Origin: Dyadobacter sp. | GTDB taxonomy: Bacteria; Bacteroidota; Bacteroidia; Cytophagales; Spirosomataceae | Assembly (NCBI RefSeq): GCF_017744695.1 | Contig: NZ_JAGIAS010000001.1 | Location: forward strand, 649,013-713,012 | Reading direction: 5' to 3' | DNA length: 64,000 nt | Shown here: in pieces, positions 7,456 through 16,744 of the stretch | Position numbering within the stretch: the stretch's first letter is position 1 | How the letters are laid out: each line of letters starts with the position of its first letter | The notes under the pieces: generated by a model | The model's database searches: none | What the model saw: the letters and a program-made list of their open reading frames with translations, nothing else | Told to the model about the DNA's origin: nothing | Position numbers and translations under genes: made by a program

Positions 7456-9447
7456 TTAAAGTCTTTTTTGCTGGTTTTGCTTCGGCAGGGTTATCGGCCC
7501 CCTCATCGCGGCCGGGTTGGCCGGATGTGGTGCGCCCGGCAGGCGGTTGGCCGGATCATTCGGGTCACCGGTCGGCTTTTTCACCTCCTCGGTTTTCTTC
7601 TTCGTTTCCGTATCGTCCGGCTTTTTCGTCGTCGGCAACACCACCTTGCTCATCAGGTCGAGCTTCATCATCCGTTCTTCCAGCGCTTTGTTGGTCACCT
7701 TGCGCGACAGGTATTTCTCGATGATCAGGTTAGCAATAGGCGCCGCCGCCGAACCACCTGCACCTGCATTCTCTACGAATACGGCGATCGCGATTTTCGG
7801 GTCTTCCACAGGCGCGAACGCGATGAAAATCGAATGGTCGTCACCCCGCTTGTTCTGTGAAGTACCGGTCTTACCCGCAATCGTAATGCCTTCCACGCGC
7901 GAACGGCGTGCGGTACCAGCCTCCACTGCCCCGATCATCCCCTCGATTACCGGCTCAAAGTTGTGGGCATCCACACCGGTTTCATGTCTTTCCAGGAACT
8001 CGGGCTTCACGGTTTTCTTGTCACCAATGCCATGGATCACGTGTGGCGTGTAGAAATACCCTCGGTTGGCAATAATGGCGGCCACATTCGCCATTTTCAA
8101 AGGCGTAATGAGCAACTCTCCCTCGCCAATACTAAGCGAGTAGATATTCGAGAATTTCCACCGGTATTCGCCATAGAAGCGGTCGTAGTATTTTTTGTTA
8201 GGCAAATTCCCCTTGTACTCACTCGGCAAGTCGATCCCGAGCCGCTGCCCGATCCCGAACTTGGCGATGTCGTCGTGCCACGCATCCAGACCAACCGCCG
8301 AAGCTTTAAAGGTATTTTTAATATTGTTTTTATAAATCAACCGCCTGAATACATTGTAGAAATAAGGGTTGCATGAATGCGTCACCCCAAGTGCCACCGT
8401 GCTTGTCGCGGGGTGATTGTGACATCCTACCGGGCAGTTGGCATGCGTAAAACCGCTGCTGGGGGTTATCACTCCCTCCTGCAAACCGATCAGCGCCTGG
8501 ATCAGTTTGAAAGTGGATCCCGGACGATAACTCGCCATGACCGGCCTGTTGAACAACGGCTTGTAAGGGTTACGGGCCAGCGCAGCGAAGTTTTTGGAAA
8601 AATAGCGGCTCGCAAGGATGTTCGGATCATACGTCGGGGCCGACACCATGGAAATGATCTGCCCGGTCTTCGGTTCTATCGCCACCACGCTTCCTACCTT
8701 GTTCACCATCAGGCTGTCGGCGTACTGCTGCACTTCAAGGTCCAGACCGGTGTAGAGGTTCTCTCCTGCCACGGCCATCGTATCGAGTTCCCCGTTTTTC
8801 CACGGGCCTTTATACACTCCGGCCACGTTTTGCATCACAAACTTGGTTCCCCGTTTTCCCCTCAGCTCATTTTCATAAATGCGTTCGACACCGCTCTGCC
8901 CTATATAATCGCCTTGACGGTAATAGGGCTCTTCCTGTTTTTCGAGCTGACCTTTGGTGATCTCACTCACATACCCGAGCGTATTCGCGAGCGTAGGCGC
9001 GGTGTAGGTGCGCAGGGAGCTTTTGGCAAACTCAAAACCCGAGTAATCGACCATAATGTCCTGGATCGAGGCAAAATCCTCTTTGGAAAGCTGCCGTAAA
9101 AACAGCGACGGCTTTACCGGGCTGTAAGCTCTCGCCGCGGCCATGAGACTGTCGAAATCATGTCTTTCAATTCCCAAAACCTGGCAAAAACGGAGCGTAT
9201 CGTCCATTTTCACCCTGTTTGGCGTCACAAGCAGGTCGTAAACGGGGGTATTATATACGATCAGTTTCCCGTAACGGTCATAGATCTGGCCGCGGAACGG
9301 GATTTCGGTAACACGTTTGATGGAATTGCTGGAAGACTCGATGGAATAGCTCTCATCCAGCACCTGGAGGTAGAAAAGTCGTAATAAGTATATAACACCT
9401 ACTAAAGCAAAAAATCCAATGATAACAAATCGACGACTTTCGAGCAT
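7456..9447 (-). CDS. mrdA: Penicillin-binding protein 2 (peptidoglycan D,D-transpeptidase)
   Basis: A 663-residue class B PBP. One N-terminal membrane helix (about 8-28) is followed by a pedestal/dimerisation domain with RGQIYDRYG (about 52-60) and a transpeptidase domain. The active-site serine is S311 in the SxxK motif STFK; SCN follows near residue 363 and KTGTS near 530. PBP2 crosslinks side-wall peptidoglycan and is activated by RodA, encoded just downstream. The C-terminus carries a charged K/E/D/P-rich tail of about 60 residues, which is longer than in E. coli and probably disordered. Confidence 0.95.
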   Translation of the reverse strand: MLESRRFVIIGFFALVGVIYLLRLFYLQVLDESYSIESSSNSIKRVTEIPFRGQIYDRYGKLIVYNTPVYDLLVTPNRVKMDDTLRFCQVLGIERHDFDSLMAAARAYSPVKPSLFLRQLSKEDFASIQDIMVDYSGFEFAKSSLRTYTAPTLANTLGYVSEITKGQLEKQEEPYYRQGDYIGQSGVERIYENELRGKRGTKFVMQNVAGVYKGPWKNGELDTMAVAGENLYTGLDLEVQQYADSLMVNKVGSVVAIEPKTGQIISMVSAPTYDPNILASRYFSKNFAALARNPYKPLFNRPVMASYRPGSTFKLIQALIGLQEGVITPSSGFTHANCPVGCHNHPATSTVALGVTHSCNPYFYNVFRRLIYKNNIKNTFKASAVGLDAWHDDIAKFGIGQRLGIDLPSEYKGNLPNKKYYDRFYGEYRWKFSNIYSLSIGEGELLITPLKMANVAAIIANRGYFYTPHVIHGIGDKKTVKPEFLERHETGVDAHNFEPVIEGMIGAVEAGTARRSRVEGITIAGKTGTSQNKRGDDHSIFIAFAPVEDPKIAIAVFVENAGAGGSAAAPIANLIIEKYLSRKVTNKALEERMMKLDLMSKVVLPTTKKPDDTETKKKTEEVKKPTGDPNDPANRLPGAPHPANPAAMRGPITLPKQNQQKRL

Positions 9448-9568
9448 TCTGCACTAAAAATTCCGGTTCTCAATTTTCACACGAAGTTCGCAATAGCAAA
9501 AGATTATTCAAAGTAGGATTTCGGTTAATAAATAATAAAAACTTCATTTTTAGGACATTTGCCCCCTT

Positions 9569-11167
9569 CTACTCCCCCTTCGCGACTACCATCACAATAT
9601 CCTCCTTGTCTATCAGCACAAGTCCGTCGGGGAGGCCTTTCGGTTTGCGGATAAATTTCTTCGGCGTGACGATCACCGGGCACAGCGAATCATTCTTTCG
9701 TTTCGAATAAAATGCCGCCAGTTCCGCCGCCCGCTCGATCACCGGTGCCGGAAATTTGCGTCCGGGCTGGTTCTTCACCACCACGTGCGAGCCCGTAACA
9801 TCCTTTGCGTGGAGCCACAAATCTTCCTTATGGGCCTGCTTCGTCAGCAAATCGCTGTTCTTCGCATTGCGGCCGATCAGAATGGTGTAGCCCATAAAAT
9901 CCAGCCGTTTGAAAAGATCGTCGATCGTAGGGGCTGCGCTTCCCTGTTCCAGCTTGTTGGCCTTGATGTATGCCCGCAAATCGCGTAGCATTTCTATGAC
10001 TTCAATATGCGTCAAATGCTCCTGCAACCGCTTCCTGTCTGCCTCACGCGCGGCGAGGCTGTCGTTCAGTCGATCTATTTCGATCTTTTCGTTCTTCGCC
10101 TTGCGGTAATAGCCTTCTGCATTCTTCTGTGCGGACAGGTCTTTCTTCAATTTAATGGTAATCGGCTGATCGCGGTAAAAGTCGTACAGTTCCACTTTTT
10201 CCGCGCGCTCCGGAATGATGTGAAGATTGGCCATGATAATGTTAGCCAATTCATCGTTTTTGGTCGCATTTTCCAGATCCACGAGTTTCTGGAAGGTATT
10301 TTCAAGATAATTATCCGTCTGCTGAATACGCTTTTTCAGCAGCCTTATGATATCGGCCTTCTCCTTATCCAGCCCACTCAGCCGGATGTAAGCGAGATAG
10401 AAGGCGTTTAACGCCTCGATTGGATCGTGTAAAACCTGCACGACTTCGCCGGTTTCGAAGAGTGTGAGGGCAGGGATATTTTCAATTTTAGTAATGTAAA
10501 AAACCGATGATTCCAGCTCTGCCAAAACCTCCTGCACAATCTGCCAGCGCTCGGTAAGATCACTTTTGCCTTCCAGTTTGCCAGCAAGGTATTTATTCAC
10601 CACCTTTCCAAATGTAGGAAAAAGCGGTTCAAAACGGCCGTCATTGGCAACGAATGCCTTCCACGACTGATCGATGTCACGGTTCAGCGACGCTACGGTC
10701 AACGCGCGGTCCGTTGAAAGTTTGTTGTTAAAAAGCTGTGTAGCCTCCCCGTCCGCATTCAAAGCGATGAAATTGGAGCGATTCCCGAAGAGTTTGAATA
10801 TCAAATCCCTGCCACTTTCGAAATGCACCTGAATCGCCCGCTCGTTTTTACAGACTTTTACAAAATCGACCTTATCTCCTTCGAAATCGTTGAAAAGATT
10901 GACGCTATTCCGTCGCGCCCGGTCGAAACGTTCGGGAAAGCTGAGGCATGAAAAGCTATTGGTTAAAGTGGCTTTGATGAAGAATGGGTTAATCAATGGA
11001 TGATCCTGCTGCTCTGGCTGATCATTCCACTCACCGTCTGCTTCTTCTGCAAACATGATGATCAGCTCATCCTTCTGCTGGCTGAATGCTTCCACAAACC
11101 GCTTACCTGCCAGTTCAGAATGCAGGCGTGGCGCGAGTTGTTTGATGAAATGGTAATTCTGATGCAC
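9569..11167 (-). CDS. NFACT family protein (RqcH-like ribosome quality control factor)
   Basis: A 532-residue protein with an NFACT-N domain (about 1-190), a long helical coiled-coil middle (about 270-400) and an NFACT-R RNA-binding domain (about 425-530, containing GYTILIGRNAKNSDLLT and LWLHAKDVTGSHVVVKN). This is the order in RqcH/Rqc2. Those proteins bind stalled 50S-peptidyl-tRNA and recruit tRNA-Ala to add C-terminal alanine tails. D82-R83 probably matches the Asp-Arg pair needed for tRNA binding in RqcH. The protein is slightly shorter than Bacillus RqcH. Older databases name it fibronectin-binding. Monocistronic, with its own promoter. Confidence 0.88.
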   Translation of the reverse strand: MHQNYHFIKQLAPRLHSELAGKRFVEAFSQQKDELIIMFAEEADGEWNDQPEQQDHPLINPFFIKATLTNSFSCLSFPERFDRARRNSVNLFNDFEGDKVDFVKVCKNERAIQVHFESGRDLIFKLFGNRSNFIALNADGEATQLFNNKLSTDRALTVASLNRDIDQSWKAFVANDGRFEPLFPTFGKVVNKYLAGKLEGKSDLTERWQIVQEVLAELESSVFYITKIENIPALTLFETGEVVQVLHDPIEALNAFYLAYIRLSGLDKEKADIIRLLKKRIQQTDNYLENTFQKLVDLENATKNDELANIIMANLHIIPERAEKVELYDFYRDQPITIKLKKDLSAQKNAEGYYRKAKNEKIEIDRLNDSLAAREADRKRLQEHLTHIEVIEMLRDLRAYIKANKLEQGSAAPTIDDLFKRLDFMGYTILIGRNAKNSDLLTKQAHKEDLWLHAKDVTGSHVVVKNQPGRKFPAPVIERAAELAAFYSKRKNDSLCPVIVTPKKFIRKPKGLPDGLVLIDKEDIVMVVAKGE

Positions 11168-11191
11168 TTTTTATTCGGGATTGTATTCGGG

Positions 11192-11225
11192 CAAATGTAG
11201 GGAGGAAGAAGGAAACATATACCAA
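11192..11225 (-). promoter_or_regulatory. Probable promoter of the NFACT gene
   Basis: On the minus strand TACATTTG (11199-11192) fits the -7 consensus TAnnTTTG, with TTG at 11225-11223 after 23 bp. The spacing is at the long end of the accepted range. The start codon lies 25 bp downstream of the -7 box. Confidence 0.5.
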
Positions 11226-11235
11226 ACAAACCTTG

Positions 11236-11457
11236 AATCGCGTAGCGATGTAATGTTGGTAGCACAGAAAAGAATAAATGGTATAGCAATCCCGTCAGGG
11301 ATGTAACAACCATAATGGCGAGGCGGTGAAGTGGCGCAGGAATAGCAAAACGCCCTCATGAAGTGGTTGGTGCGTCGATTTGTTGTTACATCCCTGACGG
11401 GATTTTCCGCTATACACCTCATTCTTTTGGCTACCGATGTTACATCGCTACGCGATT
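11236..11457. repeat. Modular palindromic element (nested inverted repeats), family A
   Basis: Outer arms are a perfect 18-bp inverted repeat (AATCGCGTAGCGATGTAA at 11236-11253, inverse at 11440-11457). Inner arms are a perfect 23-bp inverted repeat (11288-11310 and 11382-11404) built on CCCGTCAGGGATGTAACAA. Each arm contains its own mini-palindrome. The intervening 70 bp is unique and has no coding sense. A related copy is at 5859-6024. Confidence 0.85.
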
Positions 11458-11509
11458 TGTCCCTGCCAAATGAGTAGCACTGCGTCTAAAAATCTGATAT
11501 ATGCGATCC

Positions 11510-11700
11510 GAATAGCCGCGGAGCGGCTGCTTGTTTAAAGGTACGGTTCCACTATATTCCTGGCTCCGGAGGAGCCTCCTTCGACACAAGCAGGAGGCTC
11601 CTCCGGAGCCAAATTTCGCACAAATCCCTTTTGCTATAAACAGGATGGCCCTCCGGGCCGTGATTCGTGCACACCCGACCGGCCTCCATCGTCCCTTTCC
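11510..11700. repeat. GC-rich palindromic repeat, family B
   Basis: Contains a perfect 19-bp inverted repeat (GGCTCCGGAGGAGCCTCCT at 11562-11580, inverse at 11592-11610, 11-bp loop), preceded by CCGCGGAGCGG and followed by CTATAAACAGG and GGCCCTCCGGGCC. The same words recur near 39355-39530 and 55645-55760. No coding potential. Confidence 0.75.
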
Positions 11701-11719
11701 TCCTTTTAAACAAAACAAG

Positions 11720-11747
11720 AGAAGCCTCCCGGTGTCGGAAGGCTTCT
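11720..11747 (-). terminator. Terminator of the efflux operon
   Basis: Inverted repeat AGAAGCCT (11720-11727) and AGGCTTCT (11740-11747), lying 28 bp past the stop of the EmrB-like gene. On the minus strand it is followed by a T-rich tract. Confidence 0.65.
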
Positions 11748-11774
11748 TCTGCAATACTACTACACTTAAAAACA

Positions 11775-13349
11775 CTAGTGCACGGACGAAGCGTCGACTT
11801 TTGTTTTGCCGCTCCGCGTCCATAACACAAAGGGAACACAAATCAAAAACATCACGCCCAGGTACAGGAACACATCCATGTACGACATTACCTGTGCTTG
11901 CTTGGACACCGTGTAGTCCAATATCTTATACCCGCTGTTCAGCGCGACATCGGGCGTCATGCCCTTAGCCATAAAACTGTGCTGCAGGCCTTCTACGCGC
12001 TGCTGAACAATGGGACTGTTCACGTCCAGTTTACTTACCAGGTCGTTGCGGTGCGCCATGTTCTGGCGTGCGATAAATGTCGTGATCACCGCCACCCCGA
12101 ACGAGCCGCCCAACTGCCGCATCATACCGGTAAATGCCGCACCTTCTCCAATCTCGCGGCCTTTCAGCGTCGATAATGCAAGGGTGGTAATGGGGACAAA
12201 AAGAAGCCCCAGACCAATCCCACGAACGATCAGCATGCTGAAAAATGCATCCTTACCGGTGTCGGGTGTCAATATCAGGTAGCCCCAGTAACTGTATACG
12301 AAGAAGAATATCATCCCGATTGCCACGAGGTACTGTTGCTTCACGCCGCGTTGCAGCAGCTGGCCGACGACGGGCATCATCATTGCCGTCACGATCGCCG
12401 CGGGCACCATGAGCATACCCGATTGCGTGGCCGTCCAGCCCAGCGTAGCCTGGGTGTAAAGCGGAATGATGAATGTTGACCCATACAAACCGAAGCCCAG
12501 GATGAAAGACAGCACCGTTCCGACGCGCAGGTTACCGTTGGATAGTACGCGCAGGTTCACGATCGGGTTTTTGTAAGTCCATTCCCTCCAGATGAAGAAG
12601 AAGAATGCAAAAACGGAAACTACGGTAAGAATCAAGATGATCTCATCATTGAACCAGTCTTCTTCCTGACCTTTTTCCAGCACATATTGCAATGAGCCTA
12701 CTGCGACGGCCAGGAAAATAATGCCCCACCAGTCGATTTCGTTGGCTGCCTTTTTGTTGGCAAACTTTGGACTTCTTACAAATTCCATAGTCAGCATGGC
12801 TGCGATGATACCCAGCGGGATGTTGATATAAAAAATGTAAGGCCAGCTGTAATTATCTACGATAAATCCCCCCAGCGGCGGACCCAATGTAGGGCCTACG
12901 ATCACACCCAGACCATAAATAGCCTGTGCGATTCCGCGTTTTTCAGGCGGGTAACTTTCGGTGATCAGCGTTTGCGCGGTTACGAGCAATGCACCGCCAC
13001 CGAAACCTTGTATTAATCTGAAAAATACCAGCTCCCAGATATTGTCGGCATTACCACAAAGAAATGAGGCAACCGTAAATATGATGATCGAAGCGGCAAA
13101 GTAGTTACGACGACCAAATTGCTGCGAGAGCCAGCTGGTCATCGGCACGATGATCACATTACCGATTGCGTAAGCGGTAATCACCCAGCTCACCTCCGAC
13201 AATGTGCCGCCCAGGTTTCCGCGCATGTCGTTGAGCGCCACGTTCACGATCGTGGTATCCACGATTTCCAGCAGCGCGCACAGTACAGCCGTGATGGTAA
13301 TGATTACCCTGCGGTAGCCGTACTCGACGAGTGATTCCTGTAATTCCAT
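11775..13349 (-). CDS. DHA2 family MFS drug efflux permease (EmrB-like)
   Basis: A 524-residue transporter with 14 predicted membrane helices, the DHA2 (QacA/EmrB) layout. The family motif LDTTIVNVAL appears as IVDTTIVNVALNDM (about 29-42), and the motif C stretch G(L)GVIVGPTLGPPLGG is seen at about 146-161. EmrB-type pumps work with a HlyD-family adaptor and a TolC channel to move drugs across both membranes by proton antiport. The adaptor and channel genes lie directly upstream in the same operon. The substrate is unknown. Confidence 0.93.
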   Translation of the reverse strand: MELQESLVEYGYRRVIITITAVLCALLEIVDTTIVNVALNDMRGNLGGTLSEVSWVITAYAIGNVIIVPMTSWLSQQFGRRNYFAASIIIFTVASFLCGNADNIWELVFFRLIQGFGGGALLVTAQTLITESYPPEKRGIAQAIYGLGVIVGPTLGPPLGGFIVDNYSWPYIFYINIPLGIIAAMLTMEFVRSPKFANKKAANEIDWWGIIFLAVAVGSLQYVLEKGQEEDWFNDEIILILTVVSVFAFFFFIWREWTYKNPIVNLRVLSNGNLRVGTVLSFILGFGLYGSTFIIPLYTQATLGWTATQSGMLMVPAAIVTAMMMPVVGQLLQRGVKQQYLVAIGMIFFFVYSYWGYLILTPDTGKDAFFSMLIVRGIGLGLLFVPITTLALSTLKGREIGEGAAFTGMMRQLGGSFGVAVITTFIARQNMAHRNDLVSKLDVNSPIVQQRVEGLQHSFMAKGMTPDVALNSGYKILDYTVSKQAQVMSYMDVFLYLGVMFLICVPFVLWTRSGKTKVDASSVH

Positions 13350-13390
13350 TCGTTATTGGTTTTTAGAATCAAAAATTCGGTTCGAACACC

Positions 13391-14500
13391 TTAGTTCAGC
13401 TCCACGTCCACGAACACGTTCATGCCCGGGCGCAGTTGCGCGATCTTTTCATCGTCGGCTTTGGTAAACTCGATGCGCACCGGCAGACGTTGTACCACTT
13501 TCACGAAGTTACCGCTTGCATTATCAGGAGGCAGCAACGCAAAACGAGCGCCTGTGGCAGGTGAAAACGACGCTACTTGTGCTTCGAACTCGTGTTCCGG
13601 ATAGGCATCGACATGGATTCTAACATGTTGGCCGATTTTCATTTTAGTCAGCTGTGTTTCCTTGAAGTTTGCGGTAACCCATGGTTTGTGGGTTGAAATA
13701 ATGCTGAACAGCGATTGTCCGGCTTGCAGGTACTGGCCCAGTTGTGCATTCACTTTGGACACGCGACCATCGGTAGGCGCGGTAATAACGGTATACGACA
13801 GGTTCAGTTCTGCATTCGCAATTTCAGCCTGGCGTGCCTTGATGTTCGCATTCGCCACAGCCGACTGAACCGAAGTAGCTTTGGTTTGGCGACCAGCTGC
13901 TTTTGCCTGACGTTCCGCTGCACCTTTCTGTGCTTCCAAAACCGCCAATGCGCGTTCCGCTTTCTGCTTGGTTGCCTGCGCCTGCTCAAATTCCTGTTGG
14001 GTGATCGAATGATCTTTGATCAGGTTTTCGTAGCGTGCATAGTCCTGGTTAGCTCTCCACAAATTCACTTTCGCTTCTTCGATCTGCGCTGCTACCACGG
14101 CGATGTTCGCTTCGTAGGTAATGCCGCTGGCCGCGGAGGCATTCGTCGTTTCATGTGCTACGGTCAGGCTGCCTTCCGAACCCAGGAGGCCCGCTTTGGC
14201 TTGTTCGAGTTTGATAATCTGGTCACGGTTGTCAAGCACGATCAGGGTATCGCCTTTTTTCACAGTCTGGTTATCCTTCACCCGGATCTCGGTCACATAT
14301 CCTGAAATTCTGGGAATTACGGGACTAATGTCTGAGTCGATCTGTGCGTCGTCGGTTTCTTCGTGGTGCTGTCCGTGGTTATATTTGGTAAAACCCCAGC
14401 TACCGCCGCCAATAATCAGCACGGCCAGGATAATGAGGAAGCGGGTGTTTTTCTTTTTAGGTGCTTCTTCGGTGGTGTTTTGTTTCGTTTCCATATTCAA
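13391..14500 (-). CDS. HlyD/EmrA family periplasmic adaptor
   Basis: A 369-residue protein with one N-terminal membrane helix (about 22-40), a biotinyl-lipoyl-like half motif (VKDNQTVKKGDTLIVLD at about 73-89), an alpha-helical hairpin rich in A, Q, E and K (about 95-215), then the second lipoyl half (ITAPTDGRVSKV) and a beta barrel. This is the EmrA layout. It bridges the inner-membrane pump and the TolC-like channel encoded on either side. The start could be the second Met, two codons in. Confidence 0.93.
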   Translation of the reverse strand: MNMETKQNTTEEAPKKKNTRFLIILAVLIIGGGSWGFTKYNHGQHHEETDDAQIDSDISPVIPRISGYVTEIRVKDNQTVKKGDTLIVLDNRDQIIKLEQAKAGLLGSEGSLTVAHETTNASAASGITYEANIAVVAAQIEEAKVNLWRANQDYARYENLIKDHSITQQEFEQAQATKQKAERALAVLEAQKGAAERQAKAAGRQTKATSVQSAVANANIKARQAEIANAELNLSYTVITAPTDGRVSKVNAQLGQYLQAGQSLFSIISTHKPWVTANFKETQLTKMKIGQHVRIHVDAYPEHEFEAQVASFSPATGARFALLPPDNASGNFVKVVQRLPVRIEFTKADDEKIAQLRPGMNVFVDVELN

Positions 14501-14502
14501 TT

Positions 14503-14533
14503 GTGAATGACTGAATGATTGAATGAGTGAATG
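14503..14533. repeat. Short NTGAATGA octamer array inside an operon
   Basis: Four consecutive units (GTGAATGA, CTGAATGA, TTGAATGA, GTGAATGT) fill most of the gap between the adaptor and channel genes. The same 8-bp word makes up the arrays at 5721-5800 and 6064-6148. Confidence 0.85.
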
Positions 14534-15874
14534 TCAGTTAATAACTCCTGCCGTTTGTTCGAGTTTCTTATAAGCTACGACGGCGTCTGCCTTCGCTGCT
14601 TCGTAATCGATACGTGATTGGACCTGTGCCACATCTGCATCCAGCAATTCGGTCGTAGTCACGAGGCTGTTATCGTATTTGTTTTTGGTGATGCGATAGT
14701 TTTCGTTGGCTTGTTCTACTGCTTTCGCATACACATCGATCTTTCTTTTGCTCAGCACGTAGTTGTAGTAGGCAGTGTTCACTTCCAGGTGAATCTTGTC
14801 GAGAATGATTTGCTCGTTGGTTTTCAACTGATAAGCCTTTGTACGAGCCTGGGCGATCTTCGCTCCCGATTTCCAGAGCGATGCTACATCGTATTTAAAA
14901 CCGATGCCTGCATTCACCGCATTCGGAACGGTCACTACACCCGGAATACTCAATGCTACATACCCTGCCGAAAGCGCCACGCTGGGATACAAATCTGCTT
15001 TCGCTACCTTGATATCGCTATCGGCCGCTTTCTGGCGGATACCGTTCGCTGCGAAGTCTTTGCGGTGTTCCAGGGCTGTTTGCTCCCACTCTGCTGCAAT
15101 ACCTTCTTCTTTGAGCGCGGTAAAGCTGTTGGAATCTGCTTCAAGCACTGTTTCCTCCGGCAAGCCCAGCAAGAGGTTCATATTAATGGTAGTAATTTTC
15201 AAATCATTCTGCGCGTTCAGTAAAGCCAGTTCCACATTGGATTCCTGCAATTTCGCCTTCATCAGGTCGTTGCGGGCCAGCATTCCGTTTTTTTCACGGT
15301 TGGTAAACTCCTGCACCCGTTCGCGCTCGCTCGCCAGGTTTTCCGTTACAAGGTCAACCGCCTTTTGGGCTTTGTAAAGGTTTCCATAAGCGGCCACGGT
15401 ATTCTGGATCACCGCTTCGCGATCATTGTCGGCATCCAGTTTTGCGGCTTGCTCCACATACCTGGCCGATTCGAGGCCGTATTTGAAACGGAAACCCGAA
15501 AACAAGGGCATCGAAGCGCTCGCCATTCCGTACATCGCCTGATGTACATTCGGCATTCCCCCCGAGTTACCTGTGCTGTCGTTACCTTCCTGTTTGATTT
15601 TCAGGTTCACATTCGGCGAGTTCACCCGCAAATAGGAACCCGATACACTGAAGCTCGGCAACTGATTTTCCTTCACCTGGCGGATACCCAGTCCGGCGAG
15701 GTCGATATTGCTTTGGCTCAGTTTCAGCTGCTTGCTGTTTTGCAGGCTCATCGTAATGGCCTCTTCCAGCTTGATCGTGCGTGCGCTTTGTGCGTACGAA
15801 TGGCCGGTCACGGTAATCCAGATGATCCCGGTTGCCAGACAAACCATTCTTTTAATTCTGGATGTGGTGTTCAT
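14534..15874 (-). CDS. TolC-like outer membrane efflux channel
   Basis: A 446-residue protein with a signal peptide (about 1-28, ending SYAQS) and two long helical repeats of the OEP/TolC fold. The second-repeat motifs (KADLYPSVALSAGYV, and near the end LLDADVAQVQSRIDYEAAKADAVVAYKKLEQTAG) are typical. It would form the trimeric outer-membrane duct of the pump. Its start overlaps the 3' end of the TetR gene by 23 bp, so translation is probably coupled. Order in the operon is tetR, tolC-like, emrA-like, emrB-like. Confidence 0.93.
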   Translation of the reverse strand: MNTTSRIKRMVCLATGIIWITVTGHSYAQSARTIKLEEAITMSLQNSKQLKLSQSNIDLAGLGIRQVKENQLPSFSVSGSYLRVNSPNVNLKIKQEGNDSTGNSGGMPNVHQAMYGMASASMPLFSGFRFKYGLESARYVEQAAKLDADNDREAVIQNTVAAYGNLYKAQKAVDLVTENLASERERVQEFTNREKNGMLARNDLMKAKLQESNVELALLNAQNDLKITTINMNLLLGLPEETVLEADSNSFTALKEEGIAAEWEQTALEHRKDFAANGIRQKAADSDIKVAKADLYPSVALSAGYVALSIPGVVTVPNAVNAGIGFKYDVASLWKSGAKIAQARTKAYQLKTNEQIILDKIHLEVNTAYYNYVLSKRKIDVYAKAVEQANENYRITKNKYDNSLVTTTELLDADVAQVQSRIDYEAAKADAVVAYKKLEQTAGVIN

Positions 15875-16496
15875 TGGTTATTGTTGATTTGAATAAGTTC
15901 TTTAGGTGTTGGCTCAGCTCATTCCGCAGATGCGCCTGAAACTCGTCATCGGTGAGGTGTTCGAGGTTATTGAAGATTCTGTAAAAATCCTGCGTAGCGA
16001 TGGCGTAGTTCACCGTGCCATAGAGTGTAGTAGTTACCAGGCTCACGTTGATATCCTTCCGGAAATCCCCGGCTTCCTGGCCCTCGTGGATCATCCGCTT
16101 GATCAGTTCCACATTCCGCATTTTCAACCCGCGGATATATTCGGAAATCACGGGCGTTCGCTCCGAAGACAGCTGCTCGCGCAGCATGATGTTATGAAAA
16201 CACTGGTTACCCATCAGACGGTCGATCACACTGTCGATAAACACATTGAACTTCTGGAGCGCCGACAGCTCGCTGAGCATCATCAGTGTTTCGAGCCGGG
16301 ATCTCGATTCCGTCATACGTAGCTGAAAAAGCGCCTCGATCAGCTTTTCCTTCGAACCAAAATAGTAGGATATCATCGAGACGTTCACATCTGCTTCCTG
16401 GGCGATATCCCTGACCGAAGTTCCGGCAAAACCTTTCTGTGAAAACAGCCGCTCCGCCACTTCTATTATCTGCAATTGTTTCGCGTTGTATTCCAT
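15852..16496 (-). CDS. TetR family repressor of the efflux operon
   Basis: A 214-residue regulator with the TetR helix-turn-helix at the N-terminus: AERLFSQKGFAGTSVRDIAQ (about 14-33) and VNVSMISYYFGSKEKLIEAL (about 37-56). The C-terminal ligand domain is all-helical and not assignable. It is the first gene of the four-gene efflux operon, and a palindromic site overlapping the promoter lies upstream, so negative autoregulation released by a pump substrate is likely. The stop overlaps the next gene. Confidence 0.93.
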   Translation of the reverse strand: MEYNAKQLQIIEVAERLFSQKGFAGTSVRDIAQEADVNVSMISYYFGSKEKLIEALFQLRMTESRSRLETLMMLSELSALQKFNVFIDSVIDRLMGNQCFHNIMLREQLSSERTPVISEYIRGLKMRNVELIKRMIHEGQEAGDFRKDINVSLVTTTLYGTVNYAIATQDFYRIFNNLEHLTDDEFQAHLRNELSQHLKNLFKSTITNEHHIQN

Positions 16497-16547
16497 TTAA
16501 GTAGCTCATTAGCAGGGATTCTTTTCTTCTTTTTGCTAATGACAATA

Positions 16548-16610
16548 CAAAGGTAACCGGCTGTCAGACAAAAATCAAACGATCGTTTGATTTTATTAAA
16601 CAAACGTTTG
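16548..16610 (-). promoter_or_regulatory. Promoter and TetR operator of the efflux operon
   Basis: On the minus strand TACCTTTG (16555-16548) and TTG (16578-16576) with 20 bp between them match the Bacteroidota promoter. The -33 TTG lies inside a perfect 24-bp palindrome (16571-16594, core AATCAAACGATCGTTTGATT). A second, partial copy with ACAAACGTTTGATT sits at 16599-16612. The arrangement suggests repression by blocking RNA polymerase. Confidence 0.75.
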
Positions 16611-16744
16611 ATTAGTAAAAGCAAATGTTGGATTAGTACCATTAATTTTTTTTAATACTGAGATTAAAAAGGTGCAACCCTCGAAGGGACTTTTTTTGTC
16701 TAACACTGGAAACCGACCGGTTACATAGCCTCTCCAACCTTTCC

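Noticed and set aside
11440-11841. Open frames across the repeat region before the efflux operon
   Set aside because: They run through palindromic repeats and the end of the EmrB-like gene; composition is not protein-like.
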